Positions 25,157-33,560 of a stretch of DNA of 64,000 nucleotides are shown piece by piece. Under the pieces are notes generated by a model. The model did not search any database. It was not told where the DNA came from and was given only the letters and a program-made list of their open reading frames with translations. Position numbers and translations under genes: made by a program. The DNA comes from Geothrix terrae (GTDB lineage Bacteria; Acidobacteriota; Holophagae; Holophagales; Holophagaceae). Positions within the stretch are counted from its first letter, which is position 1. Each line of letters begins with the position of its first letter. The stretch lies in assembly GCF_022808775.1 (NCBI RefSeq), contig NZ_JAKZLA010000002.1, positions 186,001-250,000 on the forward strand, read 5' to 3'.

Positions 25157-26905
25157 TTGGGACTCAGAGTCCTGCTGGTCTATCCGGAAATGCCGCCCAC
25201 CTACTGGAGCATGCGCTACGCCCTGCCCTTCATCGGCAAGAAGGCGGTGTTCCCGCCCCTGGGCCTGCTCACGGTGGCGGCGATGCTGCCCCCAGATGTC
25301 GAGGTCTCCCTGGTGGACCTGAACGTGGCGCCGCTGACGGACGCCGCCCTCGCCGCGGCGGACCTGGTCTTCATCTCCGCCATGATCGTCCAGAAGGAAT
25401 CCATGGCGCAGGTCATCCGCCGCTGCAACGCGCTGGGCAAGCCGGTGGTGGCGGGCGGGCCCTACCCCACCAGCTGCCATGACCAGATCCAGGGCGTGGC
25501 CCACTTCGTGCTGAACGAGGCGGAGGTCACGCTGCCGCTGTTCCTCGAAGACTACGCCAAGGGAGAAGCCAAGCCCCTCTACACCAGCGCGGAAAAGCCC
25601 GACCTCACGCGCACCCCCGCGCCGCGCTTCGACCTGGTGCGGCGGAAGGACTACGCCGAGATGGCCCTGCAATTCTCCCGCGGCTGCCCGTACGACTGCG
25701 AGTTCTGCGACATCATCGAGCTCTTCGGCCGCCGGCCACGCACCAAGACCCCGGCGCAGTTCCTCCACGAGCTGGAGCTCCTCCATCGGGAGGGCTGGCG
25801 CGGCCCCCTCTTCCTGGTGGACGACAACTTCATCGGGAACCGCCGGGAGGTGAAGGCCCTGCTCGCCGAGCTGATCCCCTGGCAGCGGAAGCACCACCAC
25901 CCCTTCTCCTTCTTCACCGAGGCCAGCCTGGACCTGGCCAGTGACGAGCCCCTCATGGACCAGATGGTCCAGGCCGGCTTCAACATGGTGTTCCTGGGCA
26001 TCGAAACACCCGACCTCTGCGCCCTGAAGGCCGCCGGCAAGCAGCAGAACCTCAGGGCCGACCTGCTCGCCAGCATCCGGACGATCCAGCGCAAGGGCAT
26101 GGAGGTCTGCGGCGGCTTCATCGTGGGCTTCGACAGCGACCGCGGCGACATCTTCGAGCGCCAGGCGCGGTTCATCCAGGAGGCCGCCATCCCCACGGCC
26201 ATGGTGGGCCTGCTCACCGCCCTGCCCAAGACCCGCCTGCACCGCCGCCTCGCGGCCGAGGGCCGCCTCACGGGGGATTCCGGCGGCGGCAACAACACCC
26301 ACGACCTGCGCCTCAACTTCCTCCCGAAGATGGAGCCCCGGAAGCTCGTCGACGGCTACAAGCACCTCCTGGCCGAGATCTACCACCCGGACCACTACTT
26401 CGACCGCTGCCTGCGGCTCCTGAAGACCCTGAAGCCCCACCGCGCCACGCGCCGGAAGCTGCACGTCATGGAGCTCCGGGCCTTCGTGCGCTCCCTCGTC
26501 GTCCAGACCTTCTCGCGCTACGGCTGGGCCTACTGGCGCTTCCTGGTGAAGGGGTTCTTCGCGCGGCCCCTCATGGTGCCCGAGACCGTCACCCTGGCCG
26601 TGAAGGGCCACCACTACTTCAAGATCACCCGCAGCCTGCTGGAGTTGGAGAGCTTCAAGGCCAGCCTCCATGAATGGGCCCAGACCTTCGAGGCGCGCCT
26701 GCAGGCCGTCGCGGCCCAGGACGTGCCCCAGCGCCTGGCCGAGCTCAAGGCCTTCCGCGACCGGGCGCTGACCCAGATGCAGGCCCGGTACCAGCGCCTG
26801 CCCAGGGATTTCCGCGCCTACGCCGACGACGCCGTGGCCGCCTTCCGGGCCAGCCTGGAGGAACGCCTCTCGCGCTTCGCCCGTGAGGTCCCGGCCCAGG
26901 GCTGA
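25157..26905 (+). CDS. B12-binding domain radical SAM protein (DUF4070 family)
   Basis: A 582-residue enzyme with an N-terminal cobalamin-binding fold (about 1-140, LLVYPEMPPTYWSMRYALPF, FPPLGLLTVAAML), then a radical SAM core with its [4Fe-4S] motif at Cys177, Cys181 and Cys184 (RGCPYDCEFC). A DUF4070 C-terminal region follows, with a helical end. This layout is shared with hopanoid C2-methylase HpnP and related lipid-modifying enzymes, but I cannot assign the substrate. TTG 25157 is preceded by GGAAGGGGG. No hopanoid genes are adjacent. Confidence 0.88.
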   Translation: MGLRVLLVYPEMPPTYWSMRYALPFIGKKAVFPPLGLLTVAAMLPPDVEVSLVDLNVAPLTDAALAAADLVFISAMIVQKESMAQVIRRCNALGKPVVAGGPYPTSCHDQIQGVAHFVLNEAEVTLPLFLEDYAKGEAKPLYTSAEKPDLTRTPAPRFDLVRRKDYAEMALQFSRGCPYDCEFCDIIELFGRRPRTKTPAQFLHELELLHREGWRGPLFLVDDNFIGNRREVKALLAELIPWQRKHHHPFSFFTEASLDLASDEPLMDQMVQAGFNMVFLGIETPDLCALKAAGKQQNLRADLLASIRTIQRKGMEVCGGFIVGFDSDRGDIFERQARFIQEAAIPTAMVGLLTALPKTRLHRRLAAEGRLTGDSGGGNNTHDLRLNFLPKMEPRKLVDGYKHLLAEIYHPDHYFDRCLRLLKTLKPHRATRRKLHVMELRAFVRSLVVQTFSRYGWAYWRFLVKGFFARPLMVPETVTLAVKGHHYFKITRSLLELESFKASLHEWAQTFEARLQAVAAQDVPQRLAELKAFRDRALTQMQARYQRLPRDFRAYADDAVAAFRASLEERLSRFAREVPAQG

Positions 26906-27200
26906 CGCGCCTGATCCGCCTGCGCAGGTTCTGGCCGCCGCCTGTATCGCGCCGGCCCGCAGCAACGCCATGGACAAAGTAAAAAACAGACATTGAATTC
27001 TATTTCCACACATTGACTCGCCGTCGCAACAACCCATGTTGGAAGACCGCCTCCAGGGGGGTCCAGATTCGTCTGGACCGTACCTTCGAGGAGGCGCCGC
27101 ACGGCAGCTTCCCTGCGTGGGCGGCTGGTCGAGTTGTTGTGTCTGGACGAGGTCCGCCCCCTCAGACGATCGAATCACCACATCCCCAAGGAGGGGTTCC
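26906..27200. other. 295-nt intergenic leader of the cupin gene
   Basis: No gene seen. A short AT-rich patch at about 26970-27015 could hold promoters; TTGACT at 27013-27018 is followed by CATGTT with 16-nt spacing. A TTCG-capped hairpin lies at 27060-27079. This implies a leader of about 150 nt for the cupin mRNA. Confidence 0.45.
27060..27079 (+). ncRNA. UUCG-capped hairpin in the cupin gene leader
   Basis: GGTCCAGA-TTCG-TCTGGACC forms a perfect 8-bp stem capped by a UUCG tetraloop, an exceptionally stable RNA cap. There is no T-tract after it. It may be a leader structure or a processing/stability element. Confidence 0.4.
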
Positions 27201-27665
27201 ATGAAGACACGCATCCTGGCCGTATCCGCGCTGACGCTGGCCTTGGCCGCGCTCGCGCCACCCGCCCTCGCCAAGGACGGCAAGAAGGCCGGCACCGCCG
27301 TCCTGCTTCCCGCCGGTGACATCCAGTGGACCGACGTGCCTGATGTCCCGGGCGCGCAGATGGCGACCCTCGACGGGGATCCCACCAAGGGGGCGGGCCA
27401 CTTCCTGATCAAGCTCAAGGATGGATTCGTCGCCCCCCTGCACCACCACACCTCCGACCACTTCGCCACGGTGCTCTCGGGAACCATGTCCTTCACCGTC
27501 GATGGCAAGGAGACCCTGCTGCCGGCGGGCTCCTTCTTCGTGTTCAAGGGGAAGAAGGAACACATCACCAAGTGCATGCCCGGCGCCGATTGCGTGCTTT
27601 CCGTGGACGTCCGCGGGAAGTGGGACGTGGTGCCGGAAAAAGCCGAATCCGCGGCGAAGAAGTAG
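27201..27665 (+). CDS. exported cupin-domain protein
   Basis: A 154-residue secreted protein. A signal peptide ends near LAPPALA (residue 24). The cupin barrel carries the metal-binding His cluster APLHHHTSDHF, the LSGTMSFTVDG strand and a C-terminal HIT segment. It probably binds a metal; the substrate is unknown. Two Cys near the end (KCMPGADC) could form a disulfide. ATG 27201 has SD AAGGAGGGG. The MBL-fold gene follows after 34 nt. Confidence 0.85.
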   Translation: MKTRILAVSALTLALAALAPPALAKDGKKAGTAVLLPAGDIQWTDVPDVPGAQMATLDGDPTKGAGHFLIKLKDGFVAPLHHHTSDHFATVLSGTMSFTVDGKETLLPAGSFFVFKGKKEHITKCMPGADCVLSVDVRGKWDVVPEKAESAAKK

Positions 27666-27699
27666 CCCGACTGGATTCCATTGGACCCACGAGGCCTCC

Positions 27700-28425
27700 A
27701 TGACCACCCGCATTGACGAAATCGCCGATGGCATCTTCCGCATCAGCACAGGTGTTCCCATTCCTGCCATCCCCGGCGGGTTCACCTTCAACCAGATCCT
27801 CATCCGGGACGAGGCGCCCCTGTTGTTCCATACGGGCCCGCGCAGCCTCTTCGAGGCCACCCGCACCGCCATCGAGCGGGTGTTGCCGGCGTCCTCGCTG
27901 CGCTTCCTGGGGTACTCCCACGTCGAAGCCGACGAGTGCGGGGCCATGAATGACCTCCTCGCCGTGGCCCCCGCGGCCGTCCCCCTGTGCAGCCGGGTGA
28001 GCGCCATGGTGTCCATGGTAGACATGGCCGACCGCCCGCCCCGCGCCATGGCGGATGGAGAGGAACTGGACCTGGGGCGCCACCAGGTCCAGTGGCTGGA
28101 CACCCCCCACGTGCCCCACGGGTGGGATGCCGGGCTGATCTGGGTCCCCGCGGCCCGCACCCTCCTCTGCGGAGACCTGTTCACCCAGCCCGGCGCAGAG
28201 CTCCCGCCGGTCACCGAAGGGGACATCCTCGGCCCCAGCGAGGCCATGCGCGCGGGCATGGACTACTACGCCTGCCAGGACAAGGCCCGGACCACCCTGG
28301 CCCGCCTGGCGGAACTCCAGCCGCAGACCCTCGCCACCATGCACGGCAGCGCCTTCCGCGGCGATGGCGCGGCCCTGCTGCAGGCCCTCTCGGCGGCGCT
28401 GGCGGAGCCCGCAGGCGTCCGCTGA
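27700..28425 (+). CDS. MBL-fold metallohydrolase, flavodiiron/ODP-like
   Basis: A 241-residue metallo-beta-lactamase-fold protein. The HVEADE motif is the HxExD form typical of redox di-iron members (flavodiiron, ODP-like) rather than of hydrolases. Additional ligand candidates are His in TPHVPHGWD, Asp in CGDLF and His in MHGSAF. There is no flavodoxin domain. By analogy it may bind O2 or NO at a di-iron site; this is inferred. It is preceded by GAGGCCTCC and probably co-transcribed with the cupin. Confidence 0.82.
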   Translation: MTTRIDEIADGIFRISTGVPIPAIPGGFTFNQILIRDEAPLLFHTGPRSLFEATRTAIERVLPASSLRFLGYSHVEADECGAMNDLLAVAPAAVPLCSRVSAMVSMVDMADRPPRAMADGEELDLGRHQVQWLDTPHVPHGWDAGLIWVPAARTLLCGDLFTQPGAELPPVTEGDILGPSEAMRAGMDYYACQDKARTTLARLAELQPQTLATMHGSAFRGDGAALLQALSAALAEPAGVR

Positions 28426-28450
28426 CACGGAGGCGCCGAGCGCCCCAACC

Positions 28451-28474
28451 CCCTGCCACGCAGGCGTGGCAGGG
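28451..28474. repeat. palindromic CTGCCACGC element (copy 1)
   Basis: CCCTGCCACGC-AG-GCGTGGCAGGG, an 11-bp inverted repeat between two convergent genes. It shares the CTGCCACGC core with the element at 29327-29342. It may serve as a bidirectional terminator or be a REP-like sequence. Confidence 0.5.
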
Positions 28475-28492
28475 AGAATCTCCCCGAAGCAA

Positions 28493-29122
28493 TCAGAACC
28501 GGTAACCGACGCCGACTCCGTAGAGCATGGGATCCACCTTCACGGTCGTGACCTTGGCTCCGGTGGCGGCAACCTTGACATCGCTCTGGATCTGTACGTA
28601 TTTCACATCCAGGTTGATGAAGCAGTTCCTGGCCACCTTGAAGTCCACGCCCACCTGGGCGGCGAGCCCGACACTGGTCTTGTCCAGGTCCAGGGCACCA
28701 CCCGCCAGCTTCACGTCGGAGATCAGGGTGAGGTTCAGGCCCAGGCCCACGTAGGGATCCACCGTCTGGCCCGGGAGGAAGTGCCACTGGGCCGTGAGGG
28801 TGGGCGGCAGCTCCTTGAAGGTGCCGATCTTCGTGCCCGACAGGGTGACGTCGTGCTCCTGGGGCACGGTGAGCACCAGTTCCGCCGCGACATGCTTCGT
28901 GAAGAAGTAGCTGACGTCCACCTCGGGGATGGTCTTCGAGCTGACGTGGATGGCGTCCGCCGGGAGGCCGGAGGCCGCATCGGACTGGTTCGCGGGCTGG
29001 AGCGAGACGGCGCGCAGGCGCACCATCCACGGGCTTTCCTTGCACGGGCTTTCCTGGGCCTGGAGCGGGGCAGAGCTCAGCAACCCGGCGGCCAGGGCCA
29101 CCGGCAGGATGAGGGACTTCAT
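28493..29122 (-). CDS. ompW: OmpW family outer-membrane protein
   Basis: A 209-residue outer-membrane beta-barrel of the OmpW type. Signal peptide residues are about 1-22. Family features are SPWMVRLRAVSLQPAN near the N-terminus, VPEVDVSYFFTKHVAAEL-like strands and a C-terminal GVGVGYRF ending in Phe, the barrel-assembly signal. OmpW forms a narrow channel for small hydrophobic molecules. ATG 29122 has SD AGGAG. It stands alone and is convergent with the MBL-fold gene. Confidence 0.92.
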   Translation of the reverse strand: MKSLILPVALAAGLLSSAPLQAQESPCKESPWMVRLRAVSLQPANQSDAASGLPADAIHVSSKTIPEVDVSYFFTKHVAAELVLTVPQEHDVTLSGTKIGTFKELPPTLTAQWHFLPGQTVDPYVGLGLNLTLISDVKLAGGALDLDKTSVGLAAQVGVDFKVARNCFINLDVKYVQIQSDVKVAATGAKVTTVKVDPMLYGVGVGYRF

Positions 29123-29326
29123 GGGACTTCTCCTTGGCATCGCCCCGGAAGCGGGGCATGGGACACAAAGGCCCCCCGCCCCGCCATGGGACGGGGAGCC
29201 GGTTCACACGCGATGGGTCAGGTCAGGCAGAGGTACGATGGTGCTGGAGAACAAGCCCAACCGTGGATCTGCCGCGATTGGGCGCGGGGGCCCAGGGTGT
29301 GTGCGCAAGCGCGCCCCTAGATCCCT

Positions 29327-29342
29327 GCCACGCATGCGTGGC
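29327..29342. repeat. palindromic CTGCCACGC element (copy 2)
   Basis: GCCACGCATGCGTGGC is a perfect 16-bp palindrome 22 nt past the cydB stop, embedded in ATCCCTGCCACGC like copy 1. It is a possible terminator or REP-like repeat. Confidence 0.5.
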
Positions 29343-29363
29343 GGAAGGAGCCCCCGGAGAGCA

Positions 29364-30389
29364 TCAGTAGGAAGGTCCGCGGGAGATGCTCTCGGCGGTC
29401 ACCGTGTCCCGGAACGCCAGGTACACCCACAGCTGGTAGCCGATCACCACGGGCAGGAAGCAGAGCACCACGCCCAGCATGATCTTCAGCGTCAGCGGGC
29501 TGGAGGCGGCATTGAAGGCCGTCACCGAGGCCGCGGGGTCCAGGCTGGAGGGCAGCAGGTCGGGGAAGAGGCCCGCCACGCCGAAGAGCACGGCGCCGAG
29601 GATGAGCGCCGAGGAGGCGAACCAGGCCTTCCACCAGGCGCCCTTGGCCGCGAAGACCCGGGTCAGCAGCAGGCCCGCGACGGCCATCAGGGGCAGGGCG
29701 AGGAGGACGGGCTTCGCCAGCACGTGCTGCCAGAGCCGCGTGCTGAACCAGGTCAGGACGAGGAAGGCCACGGCCACGACGGCCTCCACCAGCCACAAGG
29801 TGGTGGCCATGCGGCCCGCGCGGGCCTGCAGGTCGCCCTCGGTGCGGGTGGCCAGCCACAGGGCGCCGTGCACCGCGAAGATCAGCACGAAGAGCACGCC
29901 GCCCAGCAGGCCGTAGGGGTTCAGCAGCGTGAGGAGGTTGCCGTGGAAGAGGCCCGCGGCGTCCAGGGGCAGGCCCTGGAAGATGTTGGCGAAGGCCACG
30001 CCCAGCAGCAGCGCGGGCAGGAAGGAGCCCACGACGAGGCAGGCGTCCCAGGTGGCGCGCCAGCGGGCGCTGTCCACCTTGCCCCGGAACTCGAAGGCCA
30101 CGCCGCGCAGGATGAGCGCGAAGAGCAGCAGCATCAGCGGCGTGTAGAGGCCCGAGAACATGATGGCGTAGGCCCGCGGGAAGGCCGCGAAGGTCACGCC
30201 CCCCGCCGTGATGAGCCATACCTCGTTGCCATCCCAGAAGGGGCCCATGGCGTTCACCAGGATGCGCTTGTCGGTCTCGTCCTTCGCCAGGAAGGGGAAC
30301 AGCGTGCCCAGCCCCAGGTCGAAGCCGTCGAGCATGAAGTACACGGCCCAGGCCACGCCCCAGATCACGAACCAGATGGATTCCAGCAT
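29364..30389 (-). CDS. cydB: cytochrome bd ubiquinol oxidase subunit II
   Basis: A 341-residue integral membrane subunit of the bd quinol oxidase. The N-terminal helix AVYFMLDGFDLGLGTLFPF and FWDGNEVWLI are CydB signatures; about nine TM helices are visible. ATG 30389 has SD GGGAGG and lies 11 nt after cydA. The complex reduces O2 to water at high affinity and is known to withstand nitric oxide and sulfide. Confidence 0.96.
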   Translation of the reverse strand: MLESIWFVIWGVAWAVYFMLDGFDLGLGTLFPFLAKDETDKRILVNAMGPFWDGNEVWLITAGGVTFAAFPRAYAIMFSGLYTPLMLLLFALILRGVAFEFRGKVDSARWRATWDACLVVGSFLPALLLGVAFANIFQGLPLDAAGLFHGNLLTLLNPYGLLGGVLFVLIFAVHGALWLATRTEGDLQARAGRMATTLWLVEAVVAVAFLVLTWFSTRLWQHVLAKPVLLALPLMAVAGLLLTRVFAAKGAWWKAWFASSALILGAVLFGVAGLFPDLLPSSLDPAASVTAFNAASSPLTLKIMLGVVLCFLPVVIGYQLWVYLAFRDTVTAESISRGPSY

Positions 30390-30400
30390 GGTCGCCTCCC

Positions 30401-31720
30401 TCACTTCGCGGCCGCGGTGGCGGCGTCAGGGCCCTTGCGGGCGAACGTGAACAGCAGGTAGAAGTCCACGGCGCCCAGCAGCGCGTAGACCAGGAAGAAG
30501 GCCACGAGCGAGGTGCCCACCTGCGCGGTCGCCAGGGGCGAGGCCGCGTCGGAGGTCTTCATCAGGCCGTAGACAATCCAGGGCTGCCGGCCCAGCTCCG
30601 CGATGGTCCAGCCCAGCTCGTTGGCCAGGTAGGGCAGCGGGATGAGCCAGGGCAGTACCTTCAGGAACCGCGGCTGGTCCTCGATGCGGTGGCGCTTGAG
30701 GAAGGCCCAGAGGCCCAGCGCCAGGAACAGCACGCCCAGGCCCACCATGGCGCGGAAGCTCAGAAACACGGGCAGCACCGGGGGCCGCTCCGAGGCGGGG
30801 TAGTCCTTCAGACCCTTCACCTCGCCGCCGGTGGAGTAAGTGGCCAGCAGGCTGAGACCGCTGGGCACGGAGAGCGACTGCACGGTGTTGCGCTCATTGG
30901 CCGCGTCGGGCCAGGCCAGCAGGTGCATGGGCACGTTGCGGCCGGTCTCCCAGTGGGCCTCCATGGCCGCCAGCTTGGTGGGCTGGGCGGTGCCGAGGAT
31001 CTCGGCGTTCATGTGGCCCTGGGCGATCTCGAACAGCGCGAAGATCAGCGTCCAGGCCGCTGCCAGGCGGAAAGACTTCTTGAAGAAGGCCGTCTCCTGC
31101 TTGCGGATCAGGTGCCAGGCCGAGATGCCCAGCACGAAGAAGCCCGCCGTGAGGTAGGCGCCGCCCAGGGTGTGGATGAACTCCAGGATGGCGAAGCGCT
31201 GGGTGATGACGGCGAAGAAGTCCGCCAGCTCGGCGCGGCCGTTCCGCAGCACGAAGCCCGTGGGGTGCTGCATCCAGGCGTTGGCCACCAGGATCCAGAA
31301 GGCCGACAGGTTCGACGCGATGGCCACCAGCCAGATGGCGGTGACATGGGCCTTCTTCGAGAGCTTGTTCCACCCGAAGTGCCACACGGCGATGAAGGTG
31401 GACTCCAGGAAGAAGGCCGCCGTGGCCTCGATGGCCAGCAGCGAGCCGAAGATGTCGCCCACGTAGGCGGAGTAGCGCGACCAGTTCGTACCGAACTGGA
31501 ACTCCAGGGTGAGGCCCGTGACCACGCCCACGGCGAAGTTGATGAGGAAGAGCTTCCCCCAGAACTTCGCCATGCGCTGGTAGTCCTCGTCGCCGCTGCG
31601 CACGTACTGCGTCTCCATGAGGGCGACGAGCATCGAGAGGCCCAGGGTCAAGGGCACGAACAGGAAGTGGAAGTAGGTCGCCACCGCGAATTGCAGGCGC
31701 GACAAGGTCAAGGCGTCCAC
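30401..31720 (-). CDS. cydA: cytochrome bd ubiquinol oxidase subunit I
   Basis: A 439-residue heme b558/b595/d subunit. The N-terminal RLQFAVATYFHFLFVPLTLG holds the heme b595/d axial His; EFIHTLGGAYL holds another heme His. GRQPWIVYG is a CydA hallmark. The Q-loop is short, as in non-enterobacterial bd enzymes. GTG 31720 has SD GGAGGA. It forms an operon rrf2-cydA-cydB with 43 and 11 nt gaps. Confidence 0.97.
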   Translation of the reverse strand: MDALTLSRLQFAVATYFHFLFVPLTLGLSMLVALMETQYVRSGDEDYQRMAKFWGKLFLINFAVGVVTGLTLEFQFGTNWSRYSAYVGDIFGSLLAIEATAAFFLESTFIAVWHFGWNKLSKKAHVTAIWLVAIASNLSAFWILVANAWMQHPTGFVLRNGRAELADFFAVITQRFAILEFIHTLGGAYLTAGFFVLGISAWHLIRKQETAFFKKSFRLAAAWTLIFALFEIAQGHMNAEILGTAQPTKLAAMEAHWETGRNVPMHLLAWPDAANERNTVQSLSVPSGLSLLATYSTGGEVKGLKDYPASERPPVLPVFLSFRAMVGLGVLFLALGLWAFLKRHRIEDQPRFLKVLPWLIPLPYLANELGWTIAELGRQPWIVYGLMKTSDAASPLATAQVGTSLVAFFLVYALLGAVDFYLLFTFARKGPDAATAAAK

Positions 31721-31763
31721 GGACTCCTCCTACGGGTCTGAGTTGGGGATGGGGCTTAGGGGA

Positions 31764-32240
31764 TCAGGAACAGCTCGACGCCGCCTTGGTCCTGAGCGCC
31801 GTATGGCAGCGCAGGTGGGCGGCGAGGTGGGTCTCCGGAGAGCGGGCCAGGGCATCGAAGCGCACGCCGGCCAGGTGGGTCTCGAGGGTGCGGGCGGCCT
31901 CGGCCCAGGCCGCCTGGATGGGGCAGCCGTGGGCCAGCGGGCAGTGGTGGTGTCCGTCCAGGCACTGGTTGAGGACGATGGGGCCCTCGAGGGCGGTCAC
32001 CACGTCCAGCAGGGAGATCTCCGAGGCGGGCCGGGCCAGGGCGATGCCGCCCCCCGTGCCCCGGGCCGTCTGGAGGATGCCCGCCTTGGCCAGGCCGCCG
32101 ATGAGGCGGCGGACGAAGGGCGCGGGCAGGAGGCGGGCCTCGGCGATCTCGGCGATGGAGGCCCGCGTCCCCTCCGGCAGCGAGGCCAGGTGGAGCACCA
32201 GCCGCGCCGCGTAATCCGTCTGTCTGGAGATGCCGACCAT
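31764..32240 (-). CDS. Rrf2 family regulator with Fe-S-type cysteines (NsrR/IscR-like)
   Basis: A 158-residue Rrf2 regulator. The winged helix includes IAEIAEARLLPAPFVRRLI, and RGTGGGIALARP forms the wing. Three Cys in NQCLDGHHHCPLAHGC (C-x6-C-x5-C) match the cluster-binding loop of NsrR/IscR, so it probably carries a [2Fe-2S] or [4Fe-4S] cluster and senses NO or O2. It heads the cydAB operon and probably represses it. An inverted repeat over its promoter is the candidate operator. Confidence 0.9.
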   Translation of the reverse strand: MVGISRQTDYAARLVLHLASLPEGTRASIAEIAEARLLPAPFVRRLIGGLAKAGILQTARGTGGGIALARPASEISLLDVVTALEGPIVLNQCLDGHHHCPLAHGCPIQAAWAEAARTLETHLAGVRFDALARSPETHLAAHLRCHTALRTKAASSCS

Positions 32241-32252
32241 GGGACCTCGAAT

Positions 32253-32286
32253 GTGACCGTGGAGATAACATTACCCCAACGGTCAC
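32253..32286. promoter_or_regulatory. inverted repeat over the rrf2-cydAB promoter
   Basis: GTGACCGT (32253-32260) and ACGGTCAC (32279-32286) are perfect inverted arms with an 18-nt spacer. On the minus strand TTGACC (-35) lies just upstream, with TAATGT 16 nt away between the arms, so a protein on the arms would bracket the -10. Confidence 0.5.
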
Positions 32287-32350
32287 CTTGGTCAATACCC
32301 CTCGGTCGTCAATTTAAGGGATCCATGCGTAGCCTGAACCCGGCCGGCCC

Positions 32351-32773
32351 TCAGCCCAGGCGCTGGTACAGCAGCGCGTCCTCGCCGTCGGCGTAGTAGC
32401 GGGGGCGCCGCCCACAGGGCGACCAGCCGCAGGCCTCGTAGAGCCGCACAGCCGCCTCGTTCGAGGGGCGCACCTCCAGGTACAGGCGGTCCATCCCGTC
32501 CGCCGCCAGCTCCCGCTGGCTGGTCATCAGCAGGGCCCGGCCCAGGCCGCGGCCGCGGGCCGCCGGGGCCACGGCGATGCGAATCAGCTCCGCCTCCCCC
32601 GCCCGGGGCGCCCGCGACCACAGGGCGAAGCCCACCTCCGGCACCACCCACAGGGCCTCGTGGCCGGCCAGATCGGCCCAGGGCTCGCCGAAGGCCTCGC
32701 GGTCCAGGGCCACCACCCAGGGCGGCATCGCGGCCCCCTCCAGGAGCCGATGGACCGCGTGGGGCCGGGTCAT
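32351..32773 (-). CDS. rimI: ribosomal protein alanine N-acetyltransferase-like GNAT
   Basis: A 140-residue GNAT acetyltransferase. The acetyl-CoA loop VAPAARGRGLGRALL and the C-terminal LEVRPSNEAAVRLYEACGW are typical of RimI. It overlaps the end of tsaB by 4 nt (ATGA), the common tsaB-rimI arrangement. Expected role: acetylation of the N-terminal alanine of a ribosomal protein; the true substrate is not visible from sequence. Confidence 0.9.
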   Translation of the reverse strand: MTRPHAVHRLLEGAAMPPWVVALDREAFGEPWADLAGHEALWVVPEVGFALWSRAPRAGEAELIRIAVAPAARGRGLGRALLMTSQRELAADGMDRLYLEVRPSNEAAVRLYEACGWSPCGRRPRYYADGEDALLYQRLG

Positions 32774-33480
32774 CGCGCCACGCCCTTCCGCAGGGCCTCC
32801 GGCAGGTGGGCGGCGGCGTGGGGGAAGTTCACCTCGGCATCCGTCTCCCGCAGGTAGAAGGGCGTCAGGGGCGCTTCCGGCGCGCCCTGGACCACCCGCC
32901 GGGCCAGGGCCACCAGGCCCGCCAGGGTGGCCGCGCCCTCGTCGGCCAGCGCGATGCGGTGATCCGGCAGCACGGCCGCCACCTTCGGCGCGAAGGCCTC
33001 CGGGGCCCACCAGGGCTCCTCGCCCACGCGCCCGGGCAGGTCCGCCAGGGGATGCTTGGCGGCCGCTTCCAAGGGGCCGTCCGTCCCCCAGCGCTGGTGG
33101 AAGGCCTCGCCCCGCTGGCCGTCCAGGAGGATCCACCGGGGCCCTGAGACGCCCGTCCCTCCCCCAGCCTGACGCAACGCCTCGGCCCGCAGCGCGAAGG
33201 CGGAGAAGCCCCAGGTGGGCAGGCCCGTGAGGCCGAAGCCCTCCGCCGTGGCCACGCCGATGCGCAGGCTGGTGAAGCCCCCGGGCCCCAGGCAGGCGGC
33301 CACGCCGGTGAGGTCGTCCGGGGCGGCGCCGGCCTCGGCCATGAGCTCGTCCAGGGTGGGGATCAGCCGCTCGCTGTGCCCCCGTCCCACGCCCGAGACC
33401 ACCCGCCGCGTCCACGCGCGGTTCCCCCGGATCAGCGCCAGGTGCAGGATTTCCGTGGTGGTGTCGAGGGCGAGCAGCAT
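32770..33480 (-). CDS. tsaB: tRNA t6A threonylcarbamoyladenosine protein TsaB
   Basis: A 236-residue ASKHA-fold partner of TsaD in making t6A at position 37 of ANN-decoding tRNAs. LLALDTTTEILHLAL at the N-terminus and CLGPGGFTSLRIGVATAEG are TsaB signatures. ATG 33480 is preceded by CAGACT with 6-nt spacing, a weak example of the leaderless layout. It is coupled to rimI. Confidence 0.93.
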   Translation of the reverse strand: MLLALDTTTEILHLALIRGNRAWTRRVVSGVGRGHSERLIPTLDELMAEAGAAPDDLTGVAACLGPGGFTSLRIGVATAEGFGLTGLPTWGFSAFALRAEALRQAGGGTGVSGPRWILLDGQRGEAFHQRWGTDGPLEAAAKHPLADLPGRVGEEPWWAPEAFAPKVAAVLPDHRIALADEGAATLAGLVALARRVVQGAPEAPLTPFYLRETDAEVNFPHAAAHLPEALRKGVAR

Positions 33481-33507
33481 GAGATCAGTCTGACAGGCGC
33501 ACCGAGC

Positions 33508-33551
33508 CCATACGCGAAGCGGCGGCCGTCCGGCCGCCGCTTCGCGTATGG
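33508..33551. repeat. perfect 20-bp hairpin between rpmB and tsaB
   Basis: CCATACGCGAAGCGGCGGCC pairs exactly with 33532-33551 across a 4-nt loop (GTCC). It starts 10 nt past the rpmB stop on the minus strand. Neither side has a T-tract. It could act as a transcript stabiliser or a rho-independent-like stop for rpmB. Confidence 0.75.
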
Positions 33552-33560
33552 AGAAAAGCC

